Positions 1-8,093 of a stretch of DNA of 64,000 bases are shown piece after piece. The translations under genes and the position numbers were made by a program. Source of the stretch: Marinobacter changyiensis (lineage in GTDB: Bacteria > Pseudomonadota > Gammaproteobacteria > Pseudomonadales > Oleiphilaceae); NCBI RefSeq assembly GCF_009193265.1, contig NZ_VZZZ01000006.1, forward strand, positions 310,001 through 374,000. The letters are read 5' to 3'. The notes below the pieces were generated by a model that saw nothing but the letters and a program-made list of their open reading frames with translations, did not search any database and was not told the origin of the DNA. The first letter of the stretch is position 1. Each line of letters begins with the position of its first letter.

Positions 1-305
1 ACTACAACTGTCGTGGTGTCCTTGTACTTTACCCGCACCTGCGCACCTACAATGGGCTTGCGCAGCAGCCGGCGGAGCAGGTCCACCAGATCGCGTTTCA
101 GCCGGTCTTCACGCATGGATGACCCGAACCCTGGTTGATGGAACACCCGCCCCATCAGGAACACACGATTTCTCGACCCATAGCCGCAATATGGGTGGAT
201 GAATAACCCGCCCCGGCCACTGTCGCCTTTTACCGGCGCTGCCAGCACACGCAGCCCCCGGCGCAGGGAAATCAGGTACTCACGGAAGCGTTTACGCGGC
301 GGCAT
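1..305 (-). CDS. App1/DUF2183 family protein, N-terminal part (runs off the left edge)
   Basis: Only the first ~101 codons are visible; the gene continues past base 1. The motif PYCGYG at residues 38-43, followed by GRV at 52-54, matches the N-terminal signature of App1-type (DUF2183) proteins, named after yeast phosphatidate phosphatase App1. The bacterial members are mostly uncharacterised. The catalytic DxDxT region would lie outside the window, so activity cannot be judged. The ATG at 303-305 is preceded by a purine-rich GAGAGAG and the start is lysine/arginine rich. It follows ccoI on the same strand after ~150 bases and is probably a separate unit. Family assignment rests on a short stretch. 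Confidence 0.6.
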   Translation of the reverse strand, partial: MPPRKRFREYLISLRRGLRVLAAPVKGDSGRGGLFIHPYCGYGSRNRVFLMGRVFHQPGFGSSMREDRLKRDLVDLLRRLLRKPIVGAQVRVKYKDTTTVV

Positions 306-458
306 CAGGCTCTCTCATTGATTGGCGCAAACAACTCACCGGGCTGAGGGTTGGCGCAGCAGACCAATGACAGTGGATCTAAGGAATAAATAATGACAAA
401 TTTCATGCTCAGGATGGTAAACCAGTACGGGGGGCCTGCCAACCGATAGGGTTACGAG

Positions 459-2696
459 CTAACTGCTAAAAGAGGCATCCCTCAAGGGGCGGGAGAGCCT
501 TGCGCTATTGGCGACGACACTCAGGCTGCTCGCCAGCATTGCCAGGGCAGCGGCGGTGGGAGGAATCGTGCCGGTGGCGGCGAAGGTCAGTATGGCGACG
601 TTATAGACGATCGAGAAGGCCAGATTCTGCCGGACTATACCCAGAGTCCGACGCGACAGGCGCCAGGCACAGATGACACCCGAGACCCCCCCGCTGGCGA
701 TGACCACGCCTGCCGTGGCGACCGCGGGGGCCGAGGCGCCCTGTACCGCGACGCCACAATCCGCCGCCAGCGCGAGCGCATCGTTGACGCCATCGCCGAC
801 AAAAACCACCGGCTTCCCGGCCTTGCCAAGGTGCACGACCTTGTCTTCCGGAAGGCATCCCGCGTGTACTCGCTCCGGATCCAGGCCGACCGCAGAGGCA
901 AAAGCGGTCGCCGCGTCCAACTGATCGCCCGTTGCCAGAGCCAGTGTCAGGCCGGCATCCCGGAGGGTTTCAATGGCGCGGCGGGCTTCGGGGCGAAGCG
1001 TGTCGCGCAACAGGATTGGTCCCAGCCAACTGCCATTGTGGGCCAGGTCCACCCGGGTGGTGCCCAGCAAAGACGCTCTGCTCTCTGCGGGAATCCCCAC
1101 ACCCTGCTCCCGTAACCAGTTCGGTGCACCGATCATGATCGTGTGCGCCCCGTTGGCGTCCTGCCAGACCGAGCCGCGGGCGTGACGATGGGTATGGCCT
1201 GCTTCCTCATGCTGGGTATTGGCAGCTACCGCAGCGTTTTCGTCTTCGGCCGCGTGGCTGATGGCATCGGCAATGGGATGGGCTATGCCCGTTTCTGCCT
1301 GCGCCGCCAGCTGCAAGATGCGCTGGCGGGAGGCGCGATCACTGACAATGTCCACCACCTGCAACTCACCAGACGTCAGGGTCCCGGTCTTGTCAAACAG
1401 GAACTCCCGGGCGCCAGCCAATGCTTCCAGGGAGGCAGGGTCGCGAAACATGATGCCCTGCCGCGCCGCCGTTCCGGTGGCTGTTGCGTAGGCAAGCGGC
1501 AGGGCCAGCCCCACGGCACATGGGCAGGCAGCTACCAGCACAGAGAGCGCGCGCAAGGCGGCGTCCGAGACATCGCCGGTGGTGCCATAGCCATAGGCAA
1601 ACGCTGCGATTGCGAGCAGCAGTGCCGTGGGCAACACCCACCGGGCAAAGCGCTCGGCTTGCAGCGCCACGGTACTCTTGGCGCCGGACAGTTCGAGCAT
1701 GCGAACACCGATCCGGTCGATGAGCCGGCCGCCATAGGCGACATTGACCCGGACAGTGAGCTGACAGGACAGGTTTATACTCCCGGCTTCCACGGTGGCG
1801 CCAGGCACGATCGGCAAGGGCCGGGACTGTCCCGTCACCAGGGCGCGATCGATTTCGCTCTCGCCGTCGAGGACAACGCCATCCACGGCAATACGCTCGC
1901 CGGCACGGATCAGCACCCGGTCGCCCGGATTAAGATCAGCGGCCCGAACCTCTTCGCTGCTGCCGTCCGCCTGCAGGCGCCGCGCCGTTTCCGGTACCGC
2001 CTGGCGCAATGCACTGACAGCAGCCGAGTTGCGGCGCCGGGCATGGAGCTCGATCAACCGCCCACAGAGCAGAAAGGTCACCAGCATGGTGGCGGTATCG
2101 ATATAGATATCGGTGCTGCCACGGCTAAGCTGCCAGACCGAGAGGCCAGTTGCTGCCAGTACGCCGAACGATATCAGCGCATCCATGCCCGGCACCCCTG
2201 CCCTCAGGGTGCGCCAGCCGGCATGGTAGAAGGACCAGGCCGAGTAAGTCAGCACCGGCAGCGCGGCAACGACAGCGCCGAGGGCAATCCACCCGCCGGC
2301 AGCAGAGCCGGCAATCACCGGGTCGACATAGAGCATAATGGAACCGAGCATGCTCCACATGCCAAAGAACAGGGCGACGGCCAGCCGCACCCAGACCTTG
2401 CGGGCATGTTCGTCGATCCGCTGCTCCATCTCGTCGACTTCGATTAGCGGGGCAACCCGATAGCCCAGTTTGGCTACGCGCTCGAAGATCTCCCGGGGAT
2501 CGAAGTCCTCGCGCTCCCAACGGACCAGCGCACTACCGCCGGTAAAGCTGGTACTGGCAAAGGTGACGCCCGGGGTTCGCGCAATGATGCGCTCGACCGC
2601 CATTGCGCAGCCGGCGCACCACATGCCTTCAATGGAGACGACCAGTCTTTGGGCGCGCCGAATGCTGGCCAGATCCAGGGGGGCGGGTTTTGCCAT
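459..2696 (-). CDS. ccoI: Copper-translocating P1B-type ATPase, CcoI/FixI-like
   Basis: Inner-membrane Cu+ exporting ATPase that supplies copper for cbb3 oxidase maturation; last gene of the oxidase operon. An N-terminal heavy-metal domain has CAGC at residues 27-30. The transmembrane metal motif CPC is at 391-393, the phosphorylation motif DKTGTLT begins at Asp435, and GDGVNDALAL is near the C-terminus. A short His-rich loop (HTHRH) lies in the nucleotide-binding region. At 745 residues it is slightly shorter than typical CcoI because the extra N-terminal cysteine-rich segment is missing. The actuator loop reads TGQ (288-290) where P-type ATPases usually have TGE. It starts 12 bases after the stop of the upstream diheme cytochrome gene. 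The family is certain; the CcoI assignment comes from context. Confidence 0.9.
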   Translation of the reverse strand: MAKPAPLDLASIRRAQRLVVSIEGMWCAGCAMAVERIIARTPGVTFASTSFTGGSALVRWEREDFDPREIFERVAKLGYRVAPLIEVDEMEQRIDEHARKVWVRLAVALFFGMWSMLGSIMLYVDPVIAGSAAGGWIALGAVVAALPVLTYSAWSFYHAGWRTLRAGVPGMDALISFGVLAATGLSVWQLSRGSTDIYIDTATMLVTFLLCGRLIELHARRRNSAAVSALRQAVPETARRLQADGSSEEVRAADLNPGDRVLIRAGERIAVDGVVLDGESEIDRALVTGQSRPLPIVPGATVEAGSINLSCQLTVRVNVAYGGRLIDRIGVRMLELSGAKSTVALQAERFARWVLPTALLLAIAAFAYGYGTTGDVSDAALRALSVLVAACPCAVGLALPLAYATATGTAARQGIMFRDPASLEALAGAREFLFDKTGTLTSGELQVVDIVSDRASRQRILQLAAQAETGIAHPIADAISHAAEDENAAVAANTQHEEAGHTHRHARGSVWQDANGAHTIMIGAPNWLREQGVGIPAESRASLLGTTRVDLAHNGSWLGPILLRDTLRPEARRAIETLRDAGLTLALATGDQLDAATAFASAVGLDPERVHAGCLPEDKVVHLGKAGKPVVFVGDGVNDALALAADCGVAVQGASAPAVATAGVVIASGGVSGVICAWRLSRRTLGIVRQNLAFSIVYNVAILTFAATGTIPPTAAALAMLASSLSVVANSARLSRPLRDASFSS

Positions 2697-2708
2697 CAGA
2701 AAACCCGA

Positions 2709-3845
2709 CTACTGGGCGCTGGCAGCGGAAGTTTGTTCGCGGCTGACACCGGCTCCGAGAATCTTGCCGCGCACTTCCTGGCCATAGTAAATATCATCAC
2801 CATCATGGTACCTGGCGCGATTCTCCTCCACGGTGCCCGTCTGCCGGGGATCCTTGGGCCGCTCAAAGCTGCTGATATACGCCGCGACGTCCCAGGCCTC
2901 CTGATCCGTCAGGCTGTTGGGCTTGCTCAGCGGCATGTTCGCCTTGATGAACGCCGCTGCGGTGTTGATACGCGACATGCCGGCGCCCCAGTTGTAGGCT
3001 TCGGCTCCCCACAGCGGCGGGAAGCGTAAACGACCGTCAGCTTCACGGCGGCCTTGACCATCATCACCATGGCAGAGCGCGCAGTTCGCTGTGAAAACCT
3101 CCTCACCGCGCTCATAGTCATAGCCGAGTTCGGTTTTTGCCACCTTGGGATAACCGGCGCCGGGAACCTTTGCGCCCGTGGGCACGCCATCGGCGAGCCA
3201 GAAGGCGTAGGACTCCAGGTCTACATAGACGTCGCTGCCAAGTGGTGGAGGCCCGCCGGAGGGCGATGCCTGCGCGTTCATGGAATAGGTGAAGCAGCCC
3301 TTTATCCGATCCTGGAAGGTGTTCACTTTCTGATTCTTCCCCCGGAACGCCGGATACAGGGGATAGGCCCCCCAGAGTGGCGCGGAGTGCTCCTTGCGGC
3401 CGCCATCCAGGTGACAGTTGGCGCAGGACTGGCTGTTGCCCACGAACCGGGGTGCATGTTCGCCGGTGTTCACAAAGATATCGCGCCCACGACGTATCGA
3501 CTCGCCGAACGGCGTGTCGGGAATGGCCGACTCCGCCGGTGGCGCGTAGTAGCCGTCGGCCGAGACCGGGACCGGCGGTGGATCGGACTGGACGTCCTTC
3601 AAACAGGCTTCCCGGGCCGCCTGCATGGCGGTCCTGTTGGCTAGCGCCTGGTCCTCGATCCCTTGCTGATCGGTATCCGGTATACCGCTAACCTTGCTGT
3701 AAACCGTGTTCCAGATACCAGACTGAAACGCCAGCGTACCGAAGGCGAACAGAACCAGGCCCAGCGCGCCGGCTTTGAGCAGGCGGCCCAGGGTGCGGCT
3801 CGGGCCACCATTTTGTGTTGAGTTCGTGGTCACGGGGTTCTCCAA
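2709..3845 (-). CDS. Membrane-anchored diheme cytochrome c, TsdA-like
   Basis: 378-residue protein with one N-terminal membrane segment (about 22-42), so the domain faces the periplasm. It carries two heme-c motifs, CANCH (141-145) and CALCH (255-259). The segment around Cys184 (GCFTYSMN) matches the conserved cysteine region of the thiosulfate dehydrogenase TsdA / SoxD-like diheme family, where that Cys is an axial heme ligand. It lies between ccoP and ccoI in one operon, so it may deliver electrons to the oxidase, possibly from thiosulfate or tetrathionate chemistry. That substrate is an inference. It could equally be a general electron-donating diheme cytochrome. Confidence 0.75.
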   Translation of the reverse strand: MENPVTTNSTQNGGPSRTLGRLLKAGALGLVLFAFGTLAFQSGIWNTVYSKVSGIPDTDQQGIEDQALANRTAMQAAREACLKDVQSDPPPVPVSADGYYAPPAESAIPDTPFGESIRRGRDIFVNTGEHAPRFVGNSQSCANCHLDGGRKEHSAPLWGAYPLYPAFRGKNQKVNTFQDRIKGCFTYSMNAQASPSGGPPPLGSDVYVDLESYAFWLADGVPTGAKVPGAGYPKVAKTELGYDYERGEEVFTANCALCHGDDGQGRREADGRLRFPPLWGAEAYNWGAGMSRINTAAAFIKANMPLSKPNSLTDQEAWDVAAYISSFERPKDPRQTGTVEENRARYHDGDDIYYGQEVRGKILGAGVSREQTSAASAQ

Positions 3846-3858
3846 AAGTCCGGGAAAG

Positions 3859-4677
3859 CTAGTGCGCCTGCTGTACTGGCTCCAACGGCAATGTCGCCAG
3901 GTAATCCGCTACCGCGCGCATATCGTTGGGGGTCAGGGCCTGAGAGATTCCATCCATCAGTGCCTGAGGTGAGTTACCGCGCGCTCCCGCATGCCACCTC
4001 GCAAGCTGGACAAAGGTGTACTGGGGATGCTGTCCGGCCAGGCCCGGGAATGAAGGCTCCACCCCCTCGCCATTGCCACCATGGCACTGGAAACAGGCCG
4101 GTACGTTTTGCTCCCAGTCGCCCGCCTCGGCAAGGATCTGGCCACGATCGAGATCGCCACCCAGGGTAGGTGCCACCCCTGACGGTAGCGGGATCTGAGC
4201 ATAGTAGTCAGCCAATGCGCGCCTTTCGTCCACTCTGAGCGCATCGACCACATATGCCATGCTGGCGTCGTCCCTGCTGCCGTTATGGAAGTCCTCCAGC
4301 TGCTTAAAGAGATAGTCGGCTACCTGCCCCGCCAGCCGTGGGGTAGAGGCACTGCCTTCACCAGCTGCGCCATGACAGGATGGGCAGCTCCACATATTGT
4401 CTTTGCCGGAGTACACCAGCTTAAGCACCTCTGGTGACGCACTCTCCAGCCCCTGGGCCTCGGTCGTTGGCGACGTGGACGGAGCCGCCGGGCTGGTTTC
4501 CGGCCCGGTTTTATCGTGGACGGTGCCGAACTCGCTCAGGTAGGTGAGCGCGCCCCAGATCGAGAGCGCGAACACCAGTGCGATCACGAATATCGGGATC
4601 GGCTGGTTGGGCTCCCAGGGCTCGAAGTTCTCGTTTACCTGGGCTATGTGATTGACCGACTTCTCACGTCGCTTCAT
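3859..4677 (-). CDS. ccoP: cbb3-type cytochrome oxidase diheme subunit CcoP-like
   Basis: 272 residues. An N-terminal cytoplasmic tail carries a CcoP-like signature (ENFEPWEPNQPIP), followed by one membrane helix (about 28-47) and a Ser/Thr/Pro-rich linker. Two cytochrome c domains follow, with CPSCH (98-102) and CFQCH (195-199). The two soluble domains read like a cytochrome c4 tandem (GxAGEG, GNGEG, RLAGQ/GLAGQ) rather than the classical CcoP pair. In the family CcoP passes electrons from soluble cytochromes to CcoO and CcoN. Its ATG overlaps the ccoO stop in ATGA, so translation is coupled. The ORF is intact although ccoN upstream is not. Confidence 0.85.
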   Translation of the reverse strand: MKRREKSVNHIAQVNENFEPWEPNQPIPIFVIALVFALSIWGALTYLSEFGTVHDKTGPETSPAAPSTSPTTEAQGLESASPEVLKLVYSGKDNMWSCPSCHGAAGEGSASTPRLAGQVADYLFKQLEDFHNGSRDDASMAYVVDALRVDERRALADYYAQIPLPSGVAPTLGGDLDRGQILAEAGDWEQNVPACFQCHGGNGEGVEPSFPGLAGQHPQYTFVQLARWHAGARGNSPQALMDGISQALTPNDMRAVADYLATLPLEPVQQAH

Positions 4678-5312
4678 TTCCGCTCTCCCTTCGACGTGTC
4701 ATAGCCTTGGTCGCGGATACTGCTCAATTCGCCTTTGATCGCGTAGCTCCGATTCAGACTCTGCAAGTACGCCACCAGATCCAGGGCCGCCTGTCTGGCA
4801 ACCACCACCTGCCCTTCTGGCCGGAATTCAACCGGCAGCTTTACCACCACATCGTCTGGCGTGGCCTGGTCCTTGGTCTCGAACAGGAACGGGTAGGCCG
4901 GCATGATGCTCCAGTCGAATATCACCCGGGGCTGGTAAAGGTGGGTAAGGTGCCATTCGGCACTCGGCAGCCGCGCGCCCACGTTGAGCAGGTCCGGCCC
5001 GGGGCGCATGGTGCCCAGTTGATGCGGGGCATCGTAGTAGTAGTAGTAGTCACTTGCCACGGAAGGCCGTCCCCAGCCGTGAGCGGCATCGGCCAGGGCC
5101 TGGGAGGCAGAGCGGGGCTGCTGACTGTGGCAGTAGACACAGCCCAGGCTGACGTACTGTTCGCGGCCGGCCAGCTCCCGCTCGGTGTAGGGTTGCAGCT
5201 GGTCCGAGGGTTGCTGCTTATGGATCTGGATACCCGGCAGGATCACCAACATCAGGGTGGCTAAGGCCAGGATGGCAATGGCGCCTATGAACAAGGGAAG
5301 CAGACGATTCAT
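4674..5312 (-). CDS. ccoO: cbb3-type cytochrome oxidase monoheme subunit CcoO/FixO
   Basis: 212 residues with a membrane helix at about 5-28 and one heme-c site CVYCH (58-62) followed by SQQPR. The conserved CcoO block GRPSVASDY...LGTMRPGPDLLNVG and the later SIMPAYPFLF are present. The ATG at 5312 sits one base after the ccoN-remnant stop, with GAGGAAG as ribosome site. An upstream in-frame extension exists but lies in ccoN. An odd feature is a run of five tyrosines encoded by a (TAC)n triplet repeat at about 5035-5051, where relatives usually have a shorter DY(V)YD segment. The ORF is intact. In the family it relays electrons between CcoP and CcoN. Confidence 0.9.
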   Translation of the reverse strand: MNRLLPLFIGAIAILALATLMLVILPGIQIHKQQPSDQLQPYTERELAGREQYVSLGCVYCHSQQPRSASQALADAAHGWGRPSVASDYYYYYDAPHQLGTMRPGPDLLNVGARLPSAEWHLTHLYQPRVIFDWSIMPAYPFLFETKDQATPDDVVVKLPVEFRPEGQVVVARQAALDLVAYLQSLNRSYAIKGELSSIRDQGYDTSKGERK

Positions 5313-5313
5313 G

Positions 5314-5695
5314 TCAGACTTCCTCCACAGAGGCCGGGCGATTGATGGCGCCGGTCGGCGCCGCCTCGGCGTCACTGCGCTGCAACGACCGGGTAATGTC
5401 GGCGAACGGATGCCCGACCTCCAGCAGCCCCAGCCCCTGCAACCAGCCGCCGATTGACATCGCGAAGAAGTAGACGGCAAAGCCGACCACCAGCAGCCGC
5501 GGCCAGGGCCACTCACGCTTGGTCAGCAACGGCAGCATATAGTAGAAGGCCCCGAACATGACCATGGTGCAGCTTGAGTGAGGCGAGGACCCCGAACGCG
5601 GAACCGAGTAACAGCATGATGGCTGCAACGACCGTCATCAGAATGACCACGCTGCGGCCCGAATCGTCGATACGGGCGCGGATCGCGTCGAAGCC
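5314..5695 (-). pseudogene. ccoN: Remnant of cbb3 oxidase catalytic subunit CcoN (internal deletion and frameshift)
   Basis: Reading leftward from 5695, one frame encodes an N-terminal segment (GFDAIRARIDDSGRS, then a hydrophobic helix ending GVLASLKLH) typical of the start of a CcoN-type subunit. At about 5570 the frame breaks and a second frame continues as VMFGAFYYMLPLLTKREWPW and IGGWLQGLG, the last helices of CcoN. A normal CcoN has about 470 residues or more with 12 helices. Here only about 125 codons remain and all six heme/Cu-ligating histidines are lost. The first fragment has no start codon of its own and is in frame with the preceding small ORF across a TAG. The C-terminal tail runs to the stop just before ccoO. 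This cannot be a working oxidase subunit. Confidence 0.85.
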
Positions 5696-5890
5696 CTATT
5701 GTTGTTGGCTCTTATCGCCATGAAAAGCGGTGGAGTCATCCGGTTGACCCACTTCTCCCTTCTCGAATATGGACTCCGCGTCTTGCTGATTGATGGAAAA
5801 CTGACGATTGGCGATGGCCCAGATCAGAATGCCGAGCGCCGCCAGCGATCCGATAAAGCTGAGTGTCAGCAGAAACCCGATTGTTATCAT
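5696..5890 (-). CDS. Small membrane protein, CcoS-like, or detached N-terminus of ccoN
   Basis: 64 residues: one membrane helix (about 5-27, ending LIWAIANRQFS) followed by a charged tail with INQQDAESIFEKGEVG. The layout, a helix then WA...QFxxxxxxAxxIxF, resembles CcoS, the small assembly factor of cbb3 oxidases. Its TAG stop is followed directly, in the same frame, by the ccoN N-terminal segment, and QQQ-TAG would read QQQQ with a single C-to-T change. It may therefore be the first helix of an N-terminally extended ccoN cut off by a nonsense mutation. Both readings fit the sequence; comparison with an intact relative would decide. Confidence 0.55.
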   Translation of the reverse strand: MITIGFLLTLSFIGSLAALGILIWAIANRQFSINQQDAESIFEKGEVGQPDDSTAFHGDKSQQQ

Positions 5891-6285
5891 TATGAAGGCC
5901 TATTCCATTCACATTGTTGATAGTTACGACGACTGTGCTCGTCAGTGACCCGCGCAGCCGGCTCGAAATTGTCCGGCCCTTGAACCAGCTTGTACCCACT
6001 GAGAGCAAGCTACATGTCGGCTCGGCCTGGTGCGCTGCCCGTTGGTGCTATTACAGCGCGAGTCGAGGCCACCGGTGCAATCGAAAGGCGTTAGAGATTG
6101 ATATCAGCGCAGCTGAACGGCGGAGGCTAGACTTTGAGGATTAAGGCAATATTAAGGGGAGCTGATATCGCCGGCTTCCGAAGATTGTTAAGCAGGAAAT
6201 TTCGCGGCTTTTGGCCCCATATAATCAGAGCTGCCCGGTTTTTTGTGCTGCCCGAATTCCTTGAATCCAGGAAAGGAGGAACGTC
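5891..6285. other. Divergent intergenic region upstream of the cbb3 operon and the DUF3135 gene
   Basis: 395 bases with no convincing gene on either strand. It must hold the promoter of the leftward cbb3 operon and of the rightward DUF3135 gene. I looked for the Anr/FNR consensus TTGAT-N4-ATCAA expected for a cbb3 operon and found only TTGATATCAG near 6097, which lacks the spacer. A strong ribosome site (AAAGGAGGAA) precedes the DUF3135 start. Confidence 0.5.
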
Positions 6286-6615
6286 ATGGATATACCTGCG
6301 TTCAATGAGCTCAGGGATCTGGCCCGGCGTGACCCGAAAGGCTTTGAAATATTACGTGCGGAATTGATTGAAGACTGTATTCGCCGCAGTTCGGGATGCA
6401 ATCAACACCGGCTACGGGGCCTGGAGTTTGTGATCGAGGCCAGGCGTCGGGGAGCGGGCAGTCCGGATACTGCTCAAAACCCCATGTCGTTGAGCCGAGT
6501 GTCGAAGCTGACAGGCGGCACTCATATTTCCCTAACGCGCCTCATAGTGACGACCATAGTACTTCGCTACCGGAGCGGCACTCATGCCATGCACCACCAG
6601 CGAGGCGGCCACTAG
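6286..6615 (+). CDS. DUF3135 domain-containing protein
   Basis: 109 residues. The N-terminus MDIPAFNELRDLARRDPKGFE and the later RLRGLEFVIEARRR match the small gammaproteobacterial DUF3135 family, usually about 100 residues and of unknown function. The start is well supported by AGGAGG nine bases upstream. The last ~28 residues overlap the 3' end of the convergent antiporter gene by 84 bases and look unlike the family. The original stop may have been lost, or the tail may be a chance extension. No partner gene indicates a role. Confidence 0.7.
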   Translation: MDIPAFNELRDLARRDPKGFEILRAELIEDCIRRSSGCNQHRLRGLEFVIEARRRGAGSPDTAQNPMSLSRVSKLTGGTHISLTRLIVTTIVLRYRSGTHAMHHQRGGH

Positions 6616-7752
6616 CAGGCTGGCGCTTACCCAGACCGTTTCACTGCCGGTCTCATGATAGATCACCATGGAGTAGAATACCGCAGCCACACCGATGGGC
6701 CCGAACCAACCAGCCAAGAGCGACACCGGCAGATCCCGCCATGGCCGGATGGCGGGACGCAACAGCAGTATCACCGGAAGGCGACGCAGCGCCAGCACCG
6801 CCAGAGCCAGTCCCAACCCGGCCCAACCAAGGTTTAGCCAGCCCGACCAGGGAATCATCAGCCCCACCAGCATGAATACCGGCAGGGTGAGGAACAGGTT
6901 CACGGCCTCCTGAATTTCGCTTTCCTCACTACGATCCTTGCCACCTACCCGCTGATCGAAGGCAATGCCGGTGGCAAAAACCGCCAGGATGCTATCCATG
7001 CCAAGGAGTTTGGCCGCACCCAGAGCCAGCAGTGTCAATGCGAGGGTTGTCACCAGGAATGAGGGTTGGTCGATCAGATCGCGGGCTTCCGCCACGCGCA
7101 GGGCTGTACCAGTCAGGTACCCCAGCAGGGCGCCGATCACTACCGCCCCGAGCACTTGCCAGCCCAGAACATGGACAAACCATTCCGGTAGCGCGCTATC
7201 CGAACTTTTGATCAGCAGAAGCGGCAACATCACGAGGGGGAAGGCCAGACCGTCATTAAGGGCGGCCTCCGCTGACAGAGTATGGCGGAAGCGGGCAGGC
7301 AGGTTATCAGTTGCCACCCCACCCGTGACAATTGAACTGGAGACAACCGGGTCGGTGGCGCACACAGAAGCCCCCAGCAAGAGTGCGGTCATTAACGCCA
7401 CATCGAGAAATGCCAGTGCCAGTCCGCTGCTTATCATCCACATCAGGGGCATTCCGAGCGCCAGAATGACCGTGAGGGAGCGGCCGTGGTCGAAAATGAA
7501 CCTCGGCGGCAGACGCAGGGCGATGCCCATGAGGCTGACCCCCAGGCTCACCCGTGCCACTTCTTCCAGGATTTTCATCTCCGGGCCCCACCCGGCGGGG
7601 TCCAGCCAGCCCAATACGGGGCCAGCCAGAACCCCCAGCAGGAATGCCAATAAAGGCAGCGACAAGATGCTTCGGTTCAGCAGCCGGGAAACCATCCCGA
7701 TAACCAGTACCGTTGCACCGACCAACACCAGGGCGATGTTGAACTCGCTCAC
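6532..7752 (-). CDS. Na+/H+ antiporter (CPA1-type cation:proton antiporter)
   Basis: 406 residues, almost entirely hydrophobic with about 12 membrane helices. The acidic motif ATDPVVSSSIV (about 132-142) and the following SAEAALNDGLAFP are the ion-binding and unwound-helix signatures of the CPA family of sodium/proton exchangers. It would exchange cytoplasmic Na+ or K+ for H+ at the inner membrane, consistent with a marine lifestyle. Translation starts at GTG 7752 behind GAGGCGAAAAGC. It lacks the long C-terminal cytoplasmic domain of many NhaP proteins. It converges on and overlaps the DUF3135 gene. The exact ion is not predictable. Confidence 0.85.
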   Translation of the reverse strand: MSEFNIALVLVGATVLVIGMVSRLLNRSILSLPLLAFLLGVLAGPVLGWLDPAGWGPEMKILEEVARVSLGVSLMGIALRLPPRFIFDHGRSLTVILALGMPLMWMISSGLALAFLDVALMTALLLGASVCATDPVVSSSIVTGGVATDNLPARFRHTLSAEAALNDGLAFPLVMLPLLLIKSSDSALPEWFVHVLGWQVLGAVVIGALLGYLTGTALRVAEARDLIDQPSFLVTTLALTLLALGAAKLLGMDSILAVFATGIAFDQRVGGKDRSEESEIQEAVNLFLTLPVFMLVGLMIPWSGWLNLGWAGLGLALAVLALRRLPVILLLRPAIRPWRDLPVSLLAGWFGPIGVAAVFYSMVIYHETGSETVWVSASLLVAASLVVHGMSAAPVAKYYGRHYEAR

Positions 7753-7802
7753 GCTTTTCGCCTCTTTTCATTTGGGACTCAGAAAGGTCTTCAATAAACT
7801 GC

Positions 7803-8093
7803 TTATTTTATCGTAATCTGATTGTTCACGTTGCCACTACCACTGTTCTGTCGCACCAGATCCTCGACACGCTGTTTCTGAACGGCCGTTTCCACAAAGC
7901 CTTCCAGCAAGATTTCGTCCTCGTTGATCGTTATGTTGATGGCAGAACCGGCGATATCCTCAGCTTCAAACAGAACAGCCTTCAGCCGGACCTCCTCTGG
8001 GGTATCCTGCTCTGCCATACCGGTCCCGTCGACACCGGCACAACCACTAACAAGCATCAGCCAGAGCACCAGGTAACGACATTCAACTTTCAT
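7803..8093 (-). CDS. BON-domain lipoprotein
   Basis: 96 residues. A signal peptide ends in the lipobox VSGC (cysteine 18), so the protein is probably lipid-anchored in the envelope. The rest is one BON domain (about 33-96): a beta strand INITINEDEILLEGFVET, then a helix and VNNQITIK. BON domains are found in OsmY and DolP and are thought to bind phospholipid or stabilise the envelope. The start overlaps the end of the AsmA gene by 11 bases, so the two are co-translated. AsmA and BON proteins both act in outer-membrane homeostasis, which makes the pairing sensible. Confidence 0.8.
   Translation of the reverse strand: MKVECRYLVLWLMLVSGCAGVDGTGMAEQDTPEEVRLKAVLFEAEDIAGSAINITINEDEILLEGFVETAVQKQRVEDLVRQNSGSGNVNNQITIK

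Noticed and set aside
1143-2447. 434-codon open frame on the plus strand
   Set aside because: It is the antisense shadow of ccoI. The protein has no recognisable domain, whereas the minus strand shows all P-type ATPase motifs.
5314-5628. Small ORF with start MQPSCCYSV as a separate gene
   Set aside because: Its first ~20 codons are in the wrong frame of the ccoN remnant. Only the second part matches CcoN.
6090-6110. Anr/FNR box upstream of the cbb3 operon
   Set aside because: TTGATATCAG lacks the four-base spacer of TTGAT-N4-ATCAA.
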